Source of the DNA: Anagrus nilaparvatae
Taxonomy: Eukaryota > Arthropoda > Insecta > Hymenoptera > Mymaridae
DNA length: 64,000 bases
Direction: 5' to 3'
Assembly: GCA_022575985.1 (NCBI GenBank)
Contig: JAKSXM010000040.1
Location: 15,704,001-15,768,000 of the forward strand
The notes beneath the pieces are model-generated. The model saw only the letters and a program-made list of their open reading frames with translations. It made no database searches and was not told where the DNA came from. Each line of letters opens with the position of its first letter. The first letter of the stretch is position 1. The translations under genes were made by a program, and so were the position numbers. Below are positions 1 to 10,735 of the stretch, one piece after another.

Positions 1-35
1 GAAATCGTACTTTCGTGGCCACTTTCCAGAAATAG
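1..35 (+). repeat. Dispersed repeat fragment (GAAATCGTACTTTCG family)
   Basis: The first 35 bases match two other places in the window, about 40205-40245 and 54900-54945. All three share a GAAATCGTACTTTCG-like core followed by a CCAGAAA run. The two internal copies are preceded by a GGGGCATTCTTT motif. The window edge cuts this copy. Confidence 0.5.
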
Positions 36-41
36 TATATA

Positions 42-368
42 TGTTACGCCCGAAATGAGGTAACGGCCGGTTCCGCGGAACGGGGCAGTCATCAGCCGGT
101 TTAATGAAATTATGAATAAAATTTGATAAGTCAAACAAATTTTTTATCTTATAATTAATCAGTATCATTCAAAATTGTATTTTAAATGTAAAAGAAATTA
201 AATAAAAATTTTTTTTCTTAGAAATGTTTCTTATTTTCAATGTATTAATTTATTTAATTTGATGCCCCGTTCCGCGGAACCGGGCGGTTTGATGTTCCAT
301 TCCGTGGAACCGGCCGGTTTACTGCCCGATTCCGCGGAACCGGCCGTTACCTCGTTTCGGGCGTAACA
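42..368. mobile_element. MITE with ~46-bp terminal inverted repeats and TATA flanks
   Basis: The element starts TGTTACGCCCGAAATGAGG and ends with the near-exact inverse. The arms are about 46 bp with about three mismatches. The same TATA tetranucleotide flanks both sides (38-41 and 369-372), as expected for a short target duplication. The arms and the region inside the right arm hold four copies of a palindrome TTCCGCGGAA (one as TTCCGTGGAA) set in CCGGCCGG-rich sequence, far richer in G+C than the surroundings. There is no coding capacity. Its superfamily is unclear. Confidence 0.75.
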
Positions 369-372
369 TATA

Positions 373-1885
373 CATTCGGTGATTTCAATATTCAAAACTG
401 AATACAACAGGTTTTACAAAGCTATATTTTATATACGTAAATATTATTTCGAAGTGAGACCTAATGTCACAGTCTATCTAACAGTTTATGAACGTACCCT
501 TATCCAAATGCAACTCTTACAATTGAACATATTATTTTTTTTTAAACATAGAACGTACACTGTAAATAAATGTAGAGTAGAAATTACTTTTAATGATAGT
601 AAAAATATTAAAAATTACCATACCTAACTTTAATTGTAATATTTACGAGTTTCAGTTTAAAAATAACTATTAATCAGAGTAAAAATTGCTTCAAAAAATA
701 GAATAAATTAGTGAAAATTCTTGTAGATGTCTCTTCCAATATTTTTACAAACATTAAGGGTAATTCCTACTCTTCATTCATTCACAGTGTACGGTACCCC
801 AGAAGATCTAAAAATTAAGGGAGGTTTAACGGTTACAATTGAAAAGGGGAATAGAGCAAAGGGGATTTAGAATAATTTTAATTTAAGGACTTTTTTGATT
901 GTAACATTTTGGGTTTTTGAAGGTACTATAGGAAGTATAAGGATATGTATATTATATAAGAAATCACTATTGCTCCATGCAAGTTATTTGTGTACTGGTT
1001 ATAAGTTGATTAAAATATATTATATTAACTAAAATACGATGATTTTATAAACCATTTTAAAAAAATATATATACTTGTATACACAGGACCATTTGCAACA
1101 GGTATAATTATGAATGAAACAAATGATATAGAACATGAGCCAGAATCAAATGAGACTATATGAATTAACGACAGTTAAGGTAAAATATATGCAATATTTT
1201 TTATTGATTCTTAAGATTTCGCAAATTTTTTTTTGCTATATGTTTGTTATTAAGTGCTTTTCCAGAATTCAAATTTTGCAATATTTTCGAACAAATGATG
1301 CAATAAATGCCATATTTTAAAATTAATTAACAAATTATTGGGTTTATTTGATTCTGTATCAAAAGTAGAATATTAGAGCAAATTATTGACGTTGAAAATT
1401 TGAAAACTACCAAAAAGTAAGAAAAGGTTGAAAAAAACACGATATAATTTAATTTGCTTCATTATTTTGTAACCGTGTTTTTTAAAATATTTTTTGTATT
1501 TTAGCATTTACATTATTTACTGAACTTTCAAAAGGATTAAACATAGGTTTAAAGTATTCCTAAATAAAAAAAAAAAAACAAAATAACAAAAAAACGCTCA
1601 TAATTTATTTATTTATTTTAAAAAAATTTTTTTAAATTTATTTAATTAACTCTCTAGGTCAATATATTCACCAAAATAATATGATATTAAATAATATTTT
1701 TCAATCATTTCATAACTTTTGCGGTATAAGAAACGTTCTGTTTTGACATAGTAAATAAGAAAATGGAGGAGTAATAGACATTGAGGAAATTTTTTTTTTT
1801 AATTCTGGAAAATACATATGATAACAAAAATTTGCAGGAAGCTATAAACTGTAAACTAAGTAATTATAAATTAATATGTTTACAG
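373..1885. other. Gene-poor AT-rich stretch
   Basis: No gene can be supported. An AG-flanked candidate exon near 1087-1180 contains in-frame stops. A fragment of a dispersed family with TTAGAATAATTT phrases lies at about 830-920. Confidence 0.5.
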
Positions 1886-1957
1886 GTGGTGCAAGGTACA
1901 ACTTTTCTTTAGAATTTTTACTTCATGCATTTCATCAAAATTCAATTATTTCCGAAG
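1886..1957 (+). CDS. Micro-exon 1 of an unrecognised plus-strand gene
   Basis: A 72-nt segment lies between an AG acceptor (1884-1885, after a TTTACAG tract) and a GT donor (1958-1959, GTAAATG). It is open in a frame that begins at codon position 2 and ends at position 1, so both borders are phase 1. It reads GARYNFSLEFLLHAFHQNS and then IISEG. The phase and AG/GT context match the exons that follow at 2191, 2773, 2998 and 3166, which is why I treat it as part of one gene. No domain is recognised. It could be a pseudogene, because two of the later exons are broken. Confidence 0.4.
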
Positions 1958-2190
1958 GTAAATGATTATAAATACATGTATAATGTTTTGACATTTTTTG
2001 TCTGCAATTAAACAGTTTTAAAGCTTTATTTTCTAAAGAAAATGTAAAATATATTTTTTTTTAATTTGATAATTTTAAAGTTTAAGCTCAATTGGGGTTT
2101 TATGATTTAAATAACTAATGCCTAATTTTAATAATGAACAGTTGAAAAATTTAATCTTGAAAACCAAAAATTTAATTTTAAATATTTCAG

Positions 2191-2277
2191 AAAGTCAAGA
2201 TAATGCAAATGAAAGAGCTTATAACTTTTAGAGATCATTTGAGATAAATTCCCAAGAAAATTTTCTGTTAAATGAAG
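2191..2277 (+). pseudogene. Micro-exon 2, with in-frame stop
   Basis: An 87-nt AG-flanked segment (acceptor after AATATTTC) ends before a GT. It has the same phase 1-1 layout as its neighbours. The reading begins ESQDNANERAYNF, meets TAG, and continues RSFEINSQENFLLNEG. The donor (GTTATT) is weak. The ENxxxxNEG ending resembles the endings of exons 3 and 4. It is probably a decayed exon of the same gene. Confidence 0.35.
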
Positions 2278-2772
2278 GTTATTAATGCTATCTTACATTA
2301 TTCATTTGAAAATGTATCAACATGCAGAATCGTGTATGTATAAAATTGTCGTAAAAATTTACTTTTAGCTTCCAATGATAACTCTATAAATAATCAGAGG
2401 CGATTTTAAAATCATATAAAAAGTTTCTCTTATTATTTATTTTAAGTTGTTTAAAGAGTATAATTTTTGATAATAGAAACGAATGAAAGTTTCAAAATAT
2501 TAAAGATAAAGTCTTTAAAACCTGGAAAAAAATTTGATGAAAACTTTGATAACGTAATTTTTGTGAAATTAAGAATATAAATTAGGGATTTTACATTGCT
2601 CTTAAAGAATTAAGGTCATCTTTTGGCTGCATAAAAAATTAGTGATAACAGAATTAACAAGTTATTGAAATTAATAAATATGAAAGAAGATTAGTACACT
2701 ATAAACATTAAACACCTTAAGATGTTTCTTTAAAAACAAATTTAAATTAAAAAGAAATTTAAAATTTTGCAG

Positions 2773-2902
2773 ATAATATGAATCATAGAGAATCGGATAT
2801 ATCAATTTCTCAGTCTGTCCGTGGATTTGTTGAAGAAGATGCAAATGAAAATGGAAATGTCTGTCCGTGGATTTGTTGAAGAAGATGCAAATGAAAATGG
2901 AG
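2773..2902 (+). pseudogene. Micro-exon 3, broken by a 46-bp internal duplication
   Basis: The AG acceptor is at 2771-2772 and the GT donor at 2903-2904. The first part reads DNMNHRESDISISQSVRGF and then VEEDANENG, paralogous to exon 4. A 46-bp stretch (CTGTCCGTGGATTTG onwards) occurs twice in tandem inside the exon. Without the second copy the exon would be 84 nt and phase 1-1 like the others. With it the exon is 130 nt, is frameshifted and reaches a TGA. Exon and downstream intron are both duplicated from exon 4, or the reverse. Confidence 0.45.
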
Positions 2903-2997
2903 GTAAAATATTTTTTATATTTTATAGTAAAAAATCAATGAAATTGTTCTTTTATGATATTTATGAAATATTATTCTTAAAATTTTAAAATTTGCAG

Positions 2998-3084
2998 ATA
3001 ATATAAATGATGCAGCAGACATGGAAATATCAATTTCTCAGTCAACCCATGGAATTCTTGAAGAAGTTCCAAATGAAAATGATG
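2998..3084 (+). CDS. Micro-exon 4, paralogue of exon 3
   Basis: An 87-nt exon with an acceptor after TTTTGCAG and donor GTAAAAT, phase 1-1. It encodes DNINDAADMEISISQSTHG and then ILEEVPNENDG. The ISISQS and EE...NENG positions are shared with exon 3. The intron behind it (3085-3165) is alignable to the intron behind exon 3 (2903-2997), so the duplicated unit was exon plus intron. The protein is acidic and hydrophilic, with no recognisable domain. Confidence 0.5.
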
Positions 3085-3165
3085 GTAAAATATTTTTTGT
3101 ATTTAATAGTAAAAAATCAATGAAATTGTTCTTTTATGATATTGATGGAATATTATTCTTAAAAG

Positions 3166-3249
3166 GGCCAGATAGAATGAGCATCACAGTTTTTGTATCA
3201 CCGGTACAAGAAACGGAAAGAAGAGACATCGACAGTGAAAATAGTGCAG
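3166..3249 (+). CDS. Micro-exon 5 of the same unrecognised gene
   Basis: An 84-nt segment lies between AG (3164-3165) and GTAAATAA, again phase 1-1. It reads PDRMSITVFVSPVQETERR and then DIDSENSAG. The upstream 81-nt intron happens to be open in the same frame, so retention would also give a continuous protein from 3021 to 3258. No later exon was found before 3535. Function unknown. Confidence 0.4.
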
Positions 3250-3534
3250 GTAAATAATATATAAATTTTAAAGAACGGATTACAAAATTTCCCAATAGAG
3301 TAGATTTAAATATTTCTGTATGAGTCTTTCTTAGCCAAAACAGCAATGGTTGGCAGGTGGGGTCGTCGGATCGGCCTCAAATTTTCCCCATTTTTTTATA
3401 ACACTAAGATAGGAAAATCCTGAAATTTTTAGCCTTCTAGGTCTCAAACAGCCTATTTGTACATAATACTATCTACTTAAAACAATAATTTAATTATATT
3501 AAAAGTACTGGGTATGTGCCACATTGGCGCATTT

Positions 3535-3815
3535 AACCTGCTACGATCATATTTTAGGTTTAATCGCAATAAAACTGGTTGAATTCATGAATAAAAGCAA
3601 TTGAACAGTAATATGTCAATTGCAAATAATGAACTTTTTTCGTAATTTTAATAAAACATTATTATTTTTATTTCTAAAATTTATCTCAAGAAAAAAATTT
3701 TTAATACGTATCTGAATGAAAATACTGAATAATTTTTTTTATGTCCATGACTGCGAAATTTTTAATACGACGATGAAATACTCGAATGAATTTTCATATG
3801 TTATAGGTCGCATCT
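3535..3815 (-). repeat. Decayed copy of a Helitron-like repeat family
   Basis: This stretch aligns by eye with 53510-53880 over several blocks: the AATAAAACATTAT block, the TTATCTCAA-run, the ATCTGAATGAAAATA block and the ATGAAATACTCGAATGA block with GTCGCATCT at the end. It is the same orientation as the 53.5-kb copy and more diverged. It lacks the intact short ORF. Confidence 0.5.
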
Positions 3816-4967
3816 CTTAATTTAAACAATTTGTACTAAAATTTATTGTTAATTTTAAAGTATTAAATTAAAAAATGACAGTAAGTTTACCCAAAATTAA
3901 GCATACGTTAAGCTTCATCTTTTTACGTGGGTACGTTTCGATCGAGAAACATAAGTAAAACTTTTTTTGCGGAAGACAGGACAGGGAAGATAGTGAAAAA
4001 TAGTTTTTAATTGTGAAAATTATTATAATAAGCTTTCTACGTGCCTTTTAATTATATCAACCTTTTATCAGTTTCATTTTTCTTTTTTAATTTTATAACG
4101 TCTTGTTTAAAATAAAATGAATAAATAATGTTTAATATCTATCTTTAGTTTCAAATTTTTAGTGTTAAAACGTCCATAATTTCTAGAAATAAATAAATTA
4201 TTTGAGTATAGGTATCACATGATTCAATAGTGAATGTATTCATGATCCGCTAAACCGAAAGTGTGTATTTATATATTTGCATGGGTGGTTTTTACAGGAA
4301 CTGTATATTTTGTCCAAAAGTGTCAGAATGGCCCAAGGGTGTCATTCGACTGCGGCGACAGCGGCGACAGCGGTTATAACTATATAATATATAGAGATAT
4401 ATCATTCATATTATATTAAAGATTCAACTTAAAATCGTTTTTTTTTCGCTTTTTAAAAATTAGTTTTGTTTTGGAGTTTGAATATAATAAGTGCTTAAAA
4501 AATATATATCTTAATATTTTTTTAAATGAATATATTTTACTTAAGTACATAAAATGTGCTTAATTAAATTTTTTGCCGGTGGTAGAAATTCACAGAATTC
4601 GTCGAAAAGTCTCTCCATTCTTGCCTTAATTTAAAGTTGCAGTCCTATTTTGTCCGACAGAAAAAAACTCTAAAATCTGAATTTTACTTATTTAAAGATA
4701 TATTTTACAATCTTAATTTTTTTAATAATATTTTATACTAATTAAGCTTGCTGCTAAAATAATTTTCATTTCTAAATTTTGCATGAAAAGCTGCATTTGT
4801 GCCTTAATAAAGCTTTAAACGCAAAAAAAAAATAAAAATTAAAAACATTAGTATATTTATGCAGCTTGCGGTGGAATCGCATAAGAAAAAACTCAGTAAA
4901 ATATGCAGACTGGTGCTTTTCATAGGAACTGTGGATTTTTTATTATCTATGACGCTTTTTTTTATGG
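3816..4967. other. AT-rich intergenic sequence
   Basis: No gene or complete element is visible. A short GC-rich patch near 4350-4375 repeats CGGCGACAG twice. Confidence 0.4.
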
Positions 4968-5099
4968 CTGCTTCCACAGACCTCCGCAACCGCAAGGCAA
5001 CGCGCACAACACAACACGCATATGCACAGACGAAAATCGGGTTATGCGCGTTGCGTTGATGCTGCGGTTTCACGTTTGGAAAAGGTCTGTGGAAGCAGC
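4968..5099. repeat. Long imperfect hairpin, GC-rich
   Basis: GCTGCTTCCACAGACCT (4968-4984) is inverted at 5083-5099. The inner part also pairs: CCGCAACCGCAAGGCAACG against the reverse complement of the segment ending at about 5070. Arms are about 55 bp, with a loop of about 25 nt around GCATATGCACAG. It could be a small foldback MITE or a precursor hairpin. The small ORFs read through it on both strands are by-products. Confidence 0.5.
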
Positions 5100-6420
5100 G
5101 TAGATCTTTTTAACATTTGTCTATTTTTTGAGGTCTAAACAGCTAAAAATTTGAATGGCATTGTTAAAAATTAAATATTAAATAATTATCAAATTACATT
5201 GAAACATTTAATTTTTTTTAATTAAATTTTTTTAAGCAAAAAAAACTGACAGAAACAATTGTGAACAGGAGGAATAGAATTCCCTCTACAACTTTGCCAG
5301 CAATTTGATTTAATTTCTATACATATAGAATTGTCTTTAACTATAAAATTTCGCTATTTTCACTATGTTCAAAGACACTTAAATTGGTACCCGTATGTAA
5401 AAATTTCCGGGGAATGATATTTTTTTATTGGGTTCTAATTTGGTCACCTGACTTGGCAACAAATTTGAAATTTGTACCGAATATTTTTTTAAATATTACT
5501 ATTTTGCGATCTAGCTTCAAAATAAAATGGCCCAAAAAACGGATTCAAGATATGGAAAATACATGAATAAACAAATATTTTCAGACCAAAGGAAAAAAAT
5601 GGATCTATCTGCGACAGATTTATTAATGCTAAAAATGCTGAAGCATAAATGTATAAAAGAAAAATTTCAAGCGTGCGAAGTTTATAAAAAATGTTTATCC
5701 TAGAATCGGATTCTATGAGAAAATTTCTATGGACTCTTAGAAGGAAAAAAAAAATTTACCCAAAGATACATGTTTTAGATAAAAAAAGAAGAAAAAAGTC
5801 ATGTCTGAAATCCAGAAATGATCAAAAAATGGTATAATTGTAACTGCTGTAAAAAAGAGAGAATCGGATCTAGAAGGCTAAAAAATGTGCGTATTTTTTT
5901 TTTTAAATACATACTTTCACTGTTTTGTGACATTTTTGCAGTATCTAAACAGGTGCACCTAGCGAGTTTGAATCAATTATTTTTCTTTTGTACGTTTTTT
6001 ATGTTGTTTTAGACGTCATTTAATGTTTTACGAGAAAAAACAGTATGGGCGTGTTCCATCCATGTTTTGTTTTGTTTACCTAATTTTTTAGTAATAGAGT
6101 GTTTATGCATAAAAAATATTTACAAGTTATGATTATTTAAGTAATTCTTTAGTAATATAATATTATATACATATTGTAAAAATGTGAAAATTTTTAAAAT
6201 AGTTTTGAAAACAATCCTACTTTAAACTTTTAAAGAAATATCATTAATTAACCCTTAACTACCCATAGAAATTGTATACAATTGAATTCAACATATATTT
6301 TTCGTATAGTAAATAAGAAAAAAAATGTATAAAATATTTTTTTTTTAATTTACTTTCGGAACCTGAATACGTTATATGGATTAAGTTGTAAACCAAATAT
6401 TAATATCAAAAGTTTGGCAT
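5100..6420. other. AT-rich intergenic sequence without recognisable genes
   Basis: Only short unsupported ORFs and A/T runs are seen. Confidence 0.4.
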
Positions 6421-6428
6421 ATATATGC

Positions 6429-7949
6429 TAGTGATGGACGAGACCGAGACGAGACAAGATTTTGGGTCAGTCTCGTCTCGGTCTCGAAAATTTTCAAAAA
6501 TTGAGGTCTCGACTCGGTCTCGTCTCGGTCTCGCCTCGGTCTCGTCTCGATTTTCGAGACAGTCTCGAAAAAAACTTAAGTTATCTTTATGTGCATTTAA
6601 AAATGTATATTGCGATATTTTAGGCATTTAAACTGGTTAACCTTATTATTTTCTGATTGTAGATCATTTTTCATATCCGGTGACAATTTCAGAAGTATTT
6701 AATTAATATGCATCAAAATATACCAGATCAAATATTTCACAATATCAATAATTAATCAAGACAAATAATTTTCATGAATATTAGACAAATTTAATAACCT
6801 TGATAACATTTTTGGGATAAATTTTTTTATATTTAGCATGTAGTAAAGGAAATTAACACCCCTCTCGCAAAGGACTTAAAATTAAATTGCTATATTTTTA
6901 CAAAACATGAAATTATGTCAATTTTAAAAATTAAATATAAAATTATATAATTATATTCATTTTCCTATCTATTATAATAGCGAATTTATTTATACCTGTT
7001 CAATATTATTTTGATAAAGTTATATATTACCTCTTTTATAACTTTATTATTCTAAATAATCCAATATTTTTTTTATTTATTATGAAGAATTTTTTAATTT
7101 TAATTCGTTAAATGAATTTATGATTTAAGTTGAACTGTTTAAAAATAAAAAATTTATATTAGGGCAGCTGCGAACTTTATAGCAAAAATTAATAATTCCA
7201 TTTTTTTTATTATACATAATAATAATAGTTATTAATTATCTTCAATTCGTATTAGTACTGAATGTACAAAAAAAATAAGAATAAATTTTTTTATTTCATT
7301 TTTTTTGTCAAAGTTTGATCCTACCATGAATATACATTTATTAGGTATGCAATAAAAGCTTACGTAAGACTTCTTTGTACTTAAGGGGAAGTACAGGTTA
7401 AAATCCGACTTTTTTGAAAAAACCTAATTTTCAGAAAATGTTAACAAAAAATTGAAAATCGAAGAAGAGGAAAACATTGCCAAGACTTTGGCGGATTCAA
7501 AACTGTGGGTTTGGGTCTTTTTATAGTACGTTTACTCGGAGAATTTTTTCTTTGAAAATTTATCCTTAATTTTTTAAATATAAATTTTCAAAGAAAAAGT
7601 TCTCCGAGCAAACATACTATAAAAAGACCCAAACCCACAGTTTTGAATCCGCCAAAGTCTTGGCAATGTTTTCCTCTTCTTCGATTTTCAATTTTTTGTT
7701 AACATTTTCTGAAAATTAGGTTTTTTCAAAAAAGTCGGATTTTAACCTGTACTGCCCCTTAAATTTAAATTTGTCATATAAATTATTTTTCAAAAAAAAT
7801 TTCGAGACCGAGACGAGACCGAGAGTCTCGGTGCGATAATCTCGCCTCGTCTCGAAAAATTCTTGCTTGGTCTCGACTCGGTCTCGTCTCGAAAACGAGA
7901 CGAGACCGAGACGAGATCGAGACCAGTCTCGTGGTCTCGTCCAGCACTA
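6429..7949. mobile_element. hAT-like non-autonomous element, 8-bp target duplication
   Basis: The ends are TAGTGATGGACGAGACC and its inverse GTCTCGTCCAGCACTA. The 8-bp ATATATGC occurs directly outside both ends (6421-6428 and 7950-7957). An 8-bp duplication with a YAGTGNTGG terminus is the signature of hAT transposons. Both subterminal regions (6440-6570 and 7800-7945) are dense in GAGACGAGACCGAG-type repeats, probably transposase binding sites. No transposase remains. The middle is AT-rich, and a 374-bp TTAA foldback has inserted at 7385-7758. Confidence 0.85.
7385..7758. mobile_element. Foldback MITE with TTAA target duplication
   Basis: The element begins GGGGAAGTACAGGTTAAAA and ends with the inverse (one mismatch near the tip). 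The two arms are each about 170 bp and nearly perfect inverted copies, joined by a ~35-bp AT spacer around 7560-7590. TTAA flanks both sides (7381-7384 and 7759-7762). TTAA duplication is typical of piggyBac-type transposition, though the GGGG terminus is not the classic CCCT. The high arm identity suggests recent insertion or arm conversion. Confidence 0.8.
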
Positions 7950-8143
7950 ATATATGCAGTAGGGTAATGCCTCATAAAATGTTTTTACGATCTTAGTTGT
8001 AAATGTGCAGCAGTTTGGGGCTTTAAAAAAATAATATCTAACAACTTTTACTAAGTAATATTCAAATAAAATTTAGCCAAATTAAAAAAAAAAAAAATGA
8101 AATTCTATTAAAATCAAAGCGCTTTTGAACTTAATAAAATAAT

Positions 8144-8686
8144 GTGGCATATAATGTTCCAATGAAGGCGATCCAGGTTGTTGCTTCGGTGATACCCATT
8201 GACCTGCTAGCGTTGGAGCGGAAATTCATCTACGAGAGCGTAGATGAGCGCGAAGTGGCTTCCACTCGCGCCCGCTTCAACTCTATGAAAGCATGGAAGA
8301 AGCGATGGAAAAAGAACCAAGAAAAAAAAGCCCTATGGACGCGCAGACTGATCTCAGACCTGCAGGCATGGATGGGACGACAGCATGGGGAGGTGGATTT
8401 CTACCTTACCCAGTTCTTAACTGGATATGGGTACTTCCGTGTCATTTTGAAGCATTGGCATAAGGTGGCAACAAAGGAGTGCTTGCACTGTCCGGGCGTG
8501 GATGATACAGTAGAGCACACATTCTTCGAATGTGTTCGCTACTCGGGGGGGCGCCCGCCCTTCCCGATTTGGAGGCCGGAGACGGTGGTCCTGGAAATGC
8601 TACGGAGTTCCGAAAACTGGAACAAATTAGTAGAGTACATAAGGACCACCTTGTTGCAGAAGAAGGAGGAGGGCTTTCTATCGTAG
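8144..8686 (+). pseudogene. C-terminal fragment of a LINE reverse transcriptase (R1 type)
   Basis: The 180-codon reading carries the features seen downstream of the polymerase domain in R1/I-type LINE ORF2 proteins. Near the N-terminus is a PIDLLALERK segment, followed by an Arg/Lys-rich helix. Then comes the zinc-binding motif CLHCPGVDDTVEHTFFEC, a C-X2-C...H...C arrangement at about residues 112-129. It ends with a short tail ELLRS-like (EMLRSSENW). The catalytic reverse-transcriptase and endonuclease domains are missing because of 5' truncation. The first Met is arbitrary; the frame simply enters from the truncation point. Codon use is much richer in G+C than the host surroundings. The family assignment rests on the motif order and is secure at the LINE level, less so at clade level. 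Confidence 0.75.
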
Positions 8687-8965
8687 AGAGCTCTCCTGCC
8701 CCTAGGCAGGGGGGAAGGCAGTGGCCAGCTGCCTAGGCTGCGCGTCCCAAACTGAAGTTATACCTGAAAAGGGAGTTCCGGTTTGGGACAAACAAGCGCG
8801 GGGGGTTTAAAGTGTGTTTATCCAGTAAGAATCTGGGGCGTAGCCGGCGACGCTGGTGGTCTCCCAGTTGTACACTTTGTACAACTGGGCGGTCATGGAA
8901 ATTTGCGGGTCTTTAAGGCCCGCGAACACTCCATGGCTGATGTAAGATTCACATATTTCCCTTAA

Positions 8966-9681
8966 GGGGCCTGTCTCAAAATTGAAATTTTTTTTTTCAT
9001 TTTTTTTTTATTTCATTATCTTATGTTAAAACATTTGAAGAATCTATAAAACAAATTTCAAGCAAAAAAAAAATATGTTTTTTAGATATTTTGATTTTTA
9101 TGGGCCGTAGTCATATGAAAACATAAGCATTTAAAAACTTTAAACGCGTTTTTCTCAAAACTACTTTTTAAAATCGGTTCCCACGCTAGCTCAAAAACGA
9201 ATTGAGCTATCAACATGAATTTTGTTTCATTTTTTTTATTATTGCAACACCTAGTGTGTGAACCAACAATATCAGCTTATTATGCATCAAAAAAAATTTT
9301 AATGTCCGTTTTAGGTGAATTTTTCAACGTCAAAAACTGCATTTTTAGTTTTTGGTTCACCAAATGGTCAATTTTTTGTATTTTTTGCTAAATGTTGGTT
9401 CACACACTAGAGGACACTTTTGAGATTAATATATCTTTTTATTTTTTTGTTTTGATGCCTACAATAGGCGCTATGATGGGAACCGTTTTTTAATTTTTTT
9501 TTCTACTTTCACGCCATCTACAAAATGTAAAAAAAAAGCAAATGAAACAAAAATTTTTTTATGTTATCTAGAATAGTTTTGTAATTATTTAAAACAAAAT
9601 TTGTAAACTTTTATAATAAAACAGCTGAGAAAAAAAATGTTGAAAATCCTTTAAAAATCGACACAATTTTGAGACAGGCCC

Positions 9682-9682
<1 letters not shown>
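8966..9682. mobile_element. TTAA-flanked MITE nested in the LINE tail
   Basis: The terminal inverted repeat GGGGCCTGTCTCAAAATTG is exact at both ends (8966-8984 and 9664-9682). TTAA lies on each side (8962-8965 and 9683-9686). The site is the exact 3'UTR/poly(A) junction of the LINE, where CCCTTAAAA supplied the TTAA. Inside are two inverted copies of a GTGTGTGAACCAACA-like phrase (about 9257 and 9395). Non-coding. Confidence 0.85.
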
Positions 9683-9716
<34 letters not shown>

Positions 9717-10507
9717 CCTATGAAAAGCACCAAGTAAAGCAGTTTAAAGCTTAAAGAAGTTTGTGAAACTACATTTTTTTTTTCTAAATGATCACCTTAA
9801 ATTTAATTTAGTTGTCGAAATACTCAAATTTACCTACCTCCTTATGTTGATTTTTAAAGTTTACATAATAGTTGAGCAACATCTCAAAAAATAGTAACTG
9901 CAGTTATTTACTATAATCTAGCAAACTGAAAATTAAATGAAAAATAAAAATTTTAGTTTATTTTTCAGTTTAAGTAATATGTCGAAAGAAATACTTTTTT
10001 TTTTACGACAACCCTCAAGGCCGTAAATAAATAGTAGATTAAACTTTCCCTAGACTCAGCAAAAAAGAATGTTTTTATTTTCATATTTTAAATCGTGATA
10101 AGACGTTAAATATTTTAAGTAATTTAAATTTGATTTATTTATCATTTTTTTATAACTGAGTTGTTGAAATACACAAGTTTTTCTCCGCGTGTTGTTTTTT
10201 ATTCAAGGGTTTATTTAGCAGAAAATTATTTTACAGAAATTATAGGTAGATACTGAAATCTAGTAAAATTAATAATTTTTATTACTCGTTTGTAATTCTT
10301 AAACAATAATATTTATAATCGACCTTTTTACGAGTACATAGTATTAAATGAATTTACAAATTCATCGCCCACGCTTTTTATATGCGGATGCTTATCGTCA
10401 TCTCTTTTTTTATTAAGGCATACAAAGCGGCGACATTAGATGAATTTTTAAACTTATTTAAAAATTTGAATTTACGCGGATTTTAAATGTCGGTACAGAA
10501 GGTACCT

Positions 10508-10581
10508 AGCGTTTCGATCAACACTAACACATAGATCTCATCAGTGTAGTTGTGTGTGTTAGTGTATGTGCGACAGACGCT
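10508..10581 (-). ncRNA. Hammerhead ribozyme, left-arm copy
   Basis: Read on the minus strand, the order is the same as in the right arm: stem III AGCGU, cleavage base C (10576), stem I, the core CUGAUGA (10544-10538), stem II GAUC/GAUC, GAA and the closing ACGCU (10512-10508). Core bases are all intact. Stem I is weaker than in the other arm: the UGUCGC strand faces ACUACA, so only three base pairs form at the cleavage end before a mismatch. Activity may therefore be reduced. Confidence 0.65.
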
Positions 10582-10735
10582 GATGTAAACACGTCCTTAT
10601 TTAACTCGCATTTCAATAAATATATATATATAACATCATTTCTTATATACAGAACAGATGGCTAAAGCAATGTGAGTCGTCCTCACAAGTGCTAAAATCG
10701 CCATTTGTTAACTATAATAAGGACGTGTTTACATC

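Larger units (their letters stand above)
8140..9712 (+). mobile_element. 5'-truncated R1-type non-LTR retrotransposon with poly(A) tail
   Basis: A GC-richer island starts near 8140, encodes the C-terminal part of a reverse-transcriptase polyprotein, continues into a 3' untranslated region (about 8690-8961) and ends in a 28-A tail at 9685-9712. The element is cut at the 5' side, as is usual for LINE insertions. The tail junction TTAA was later split by a TTAA-type element (8966-9682). No target duplication could be defined because the 5' limit is vague. Confidence 0.75.

Noticed and set aside
4804..5103. Three overlapping small ORFs
   Set aside because: All run through a hairpin and have no domain or conserved frame.
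6406..6631. ORFs on both strands rich in Arg, Glu, Ser and Thr
   Set aside because: Translation of GAGACGAGACC subterminal repeats of the hAT-like element; also 7790-7975.
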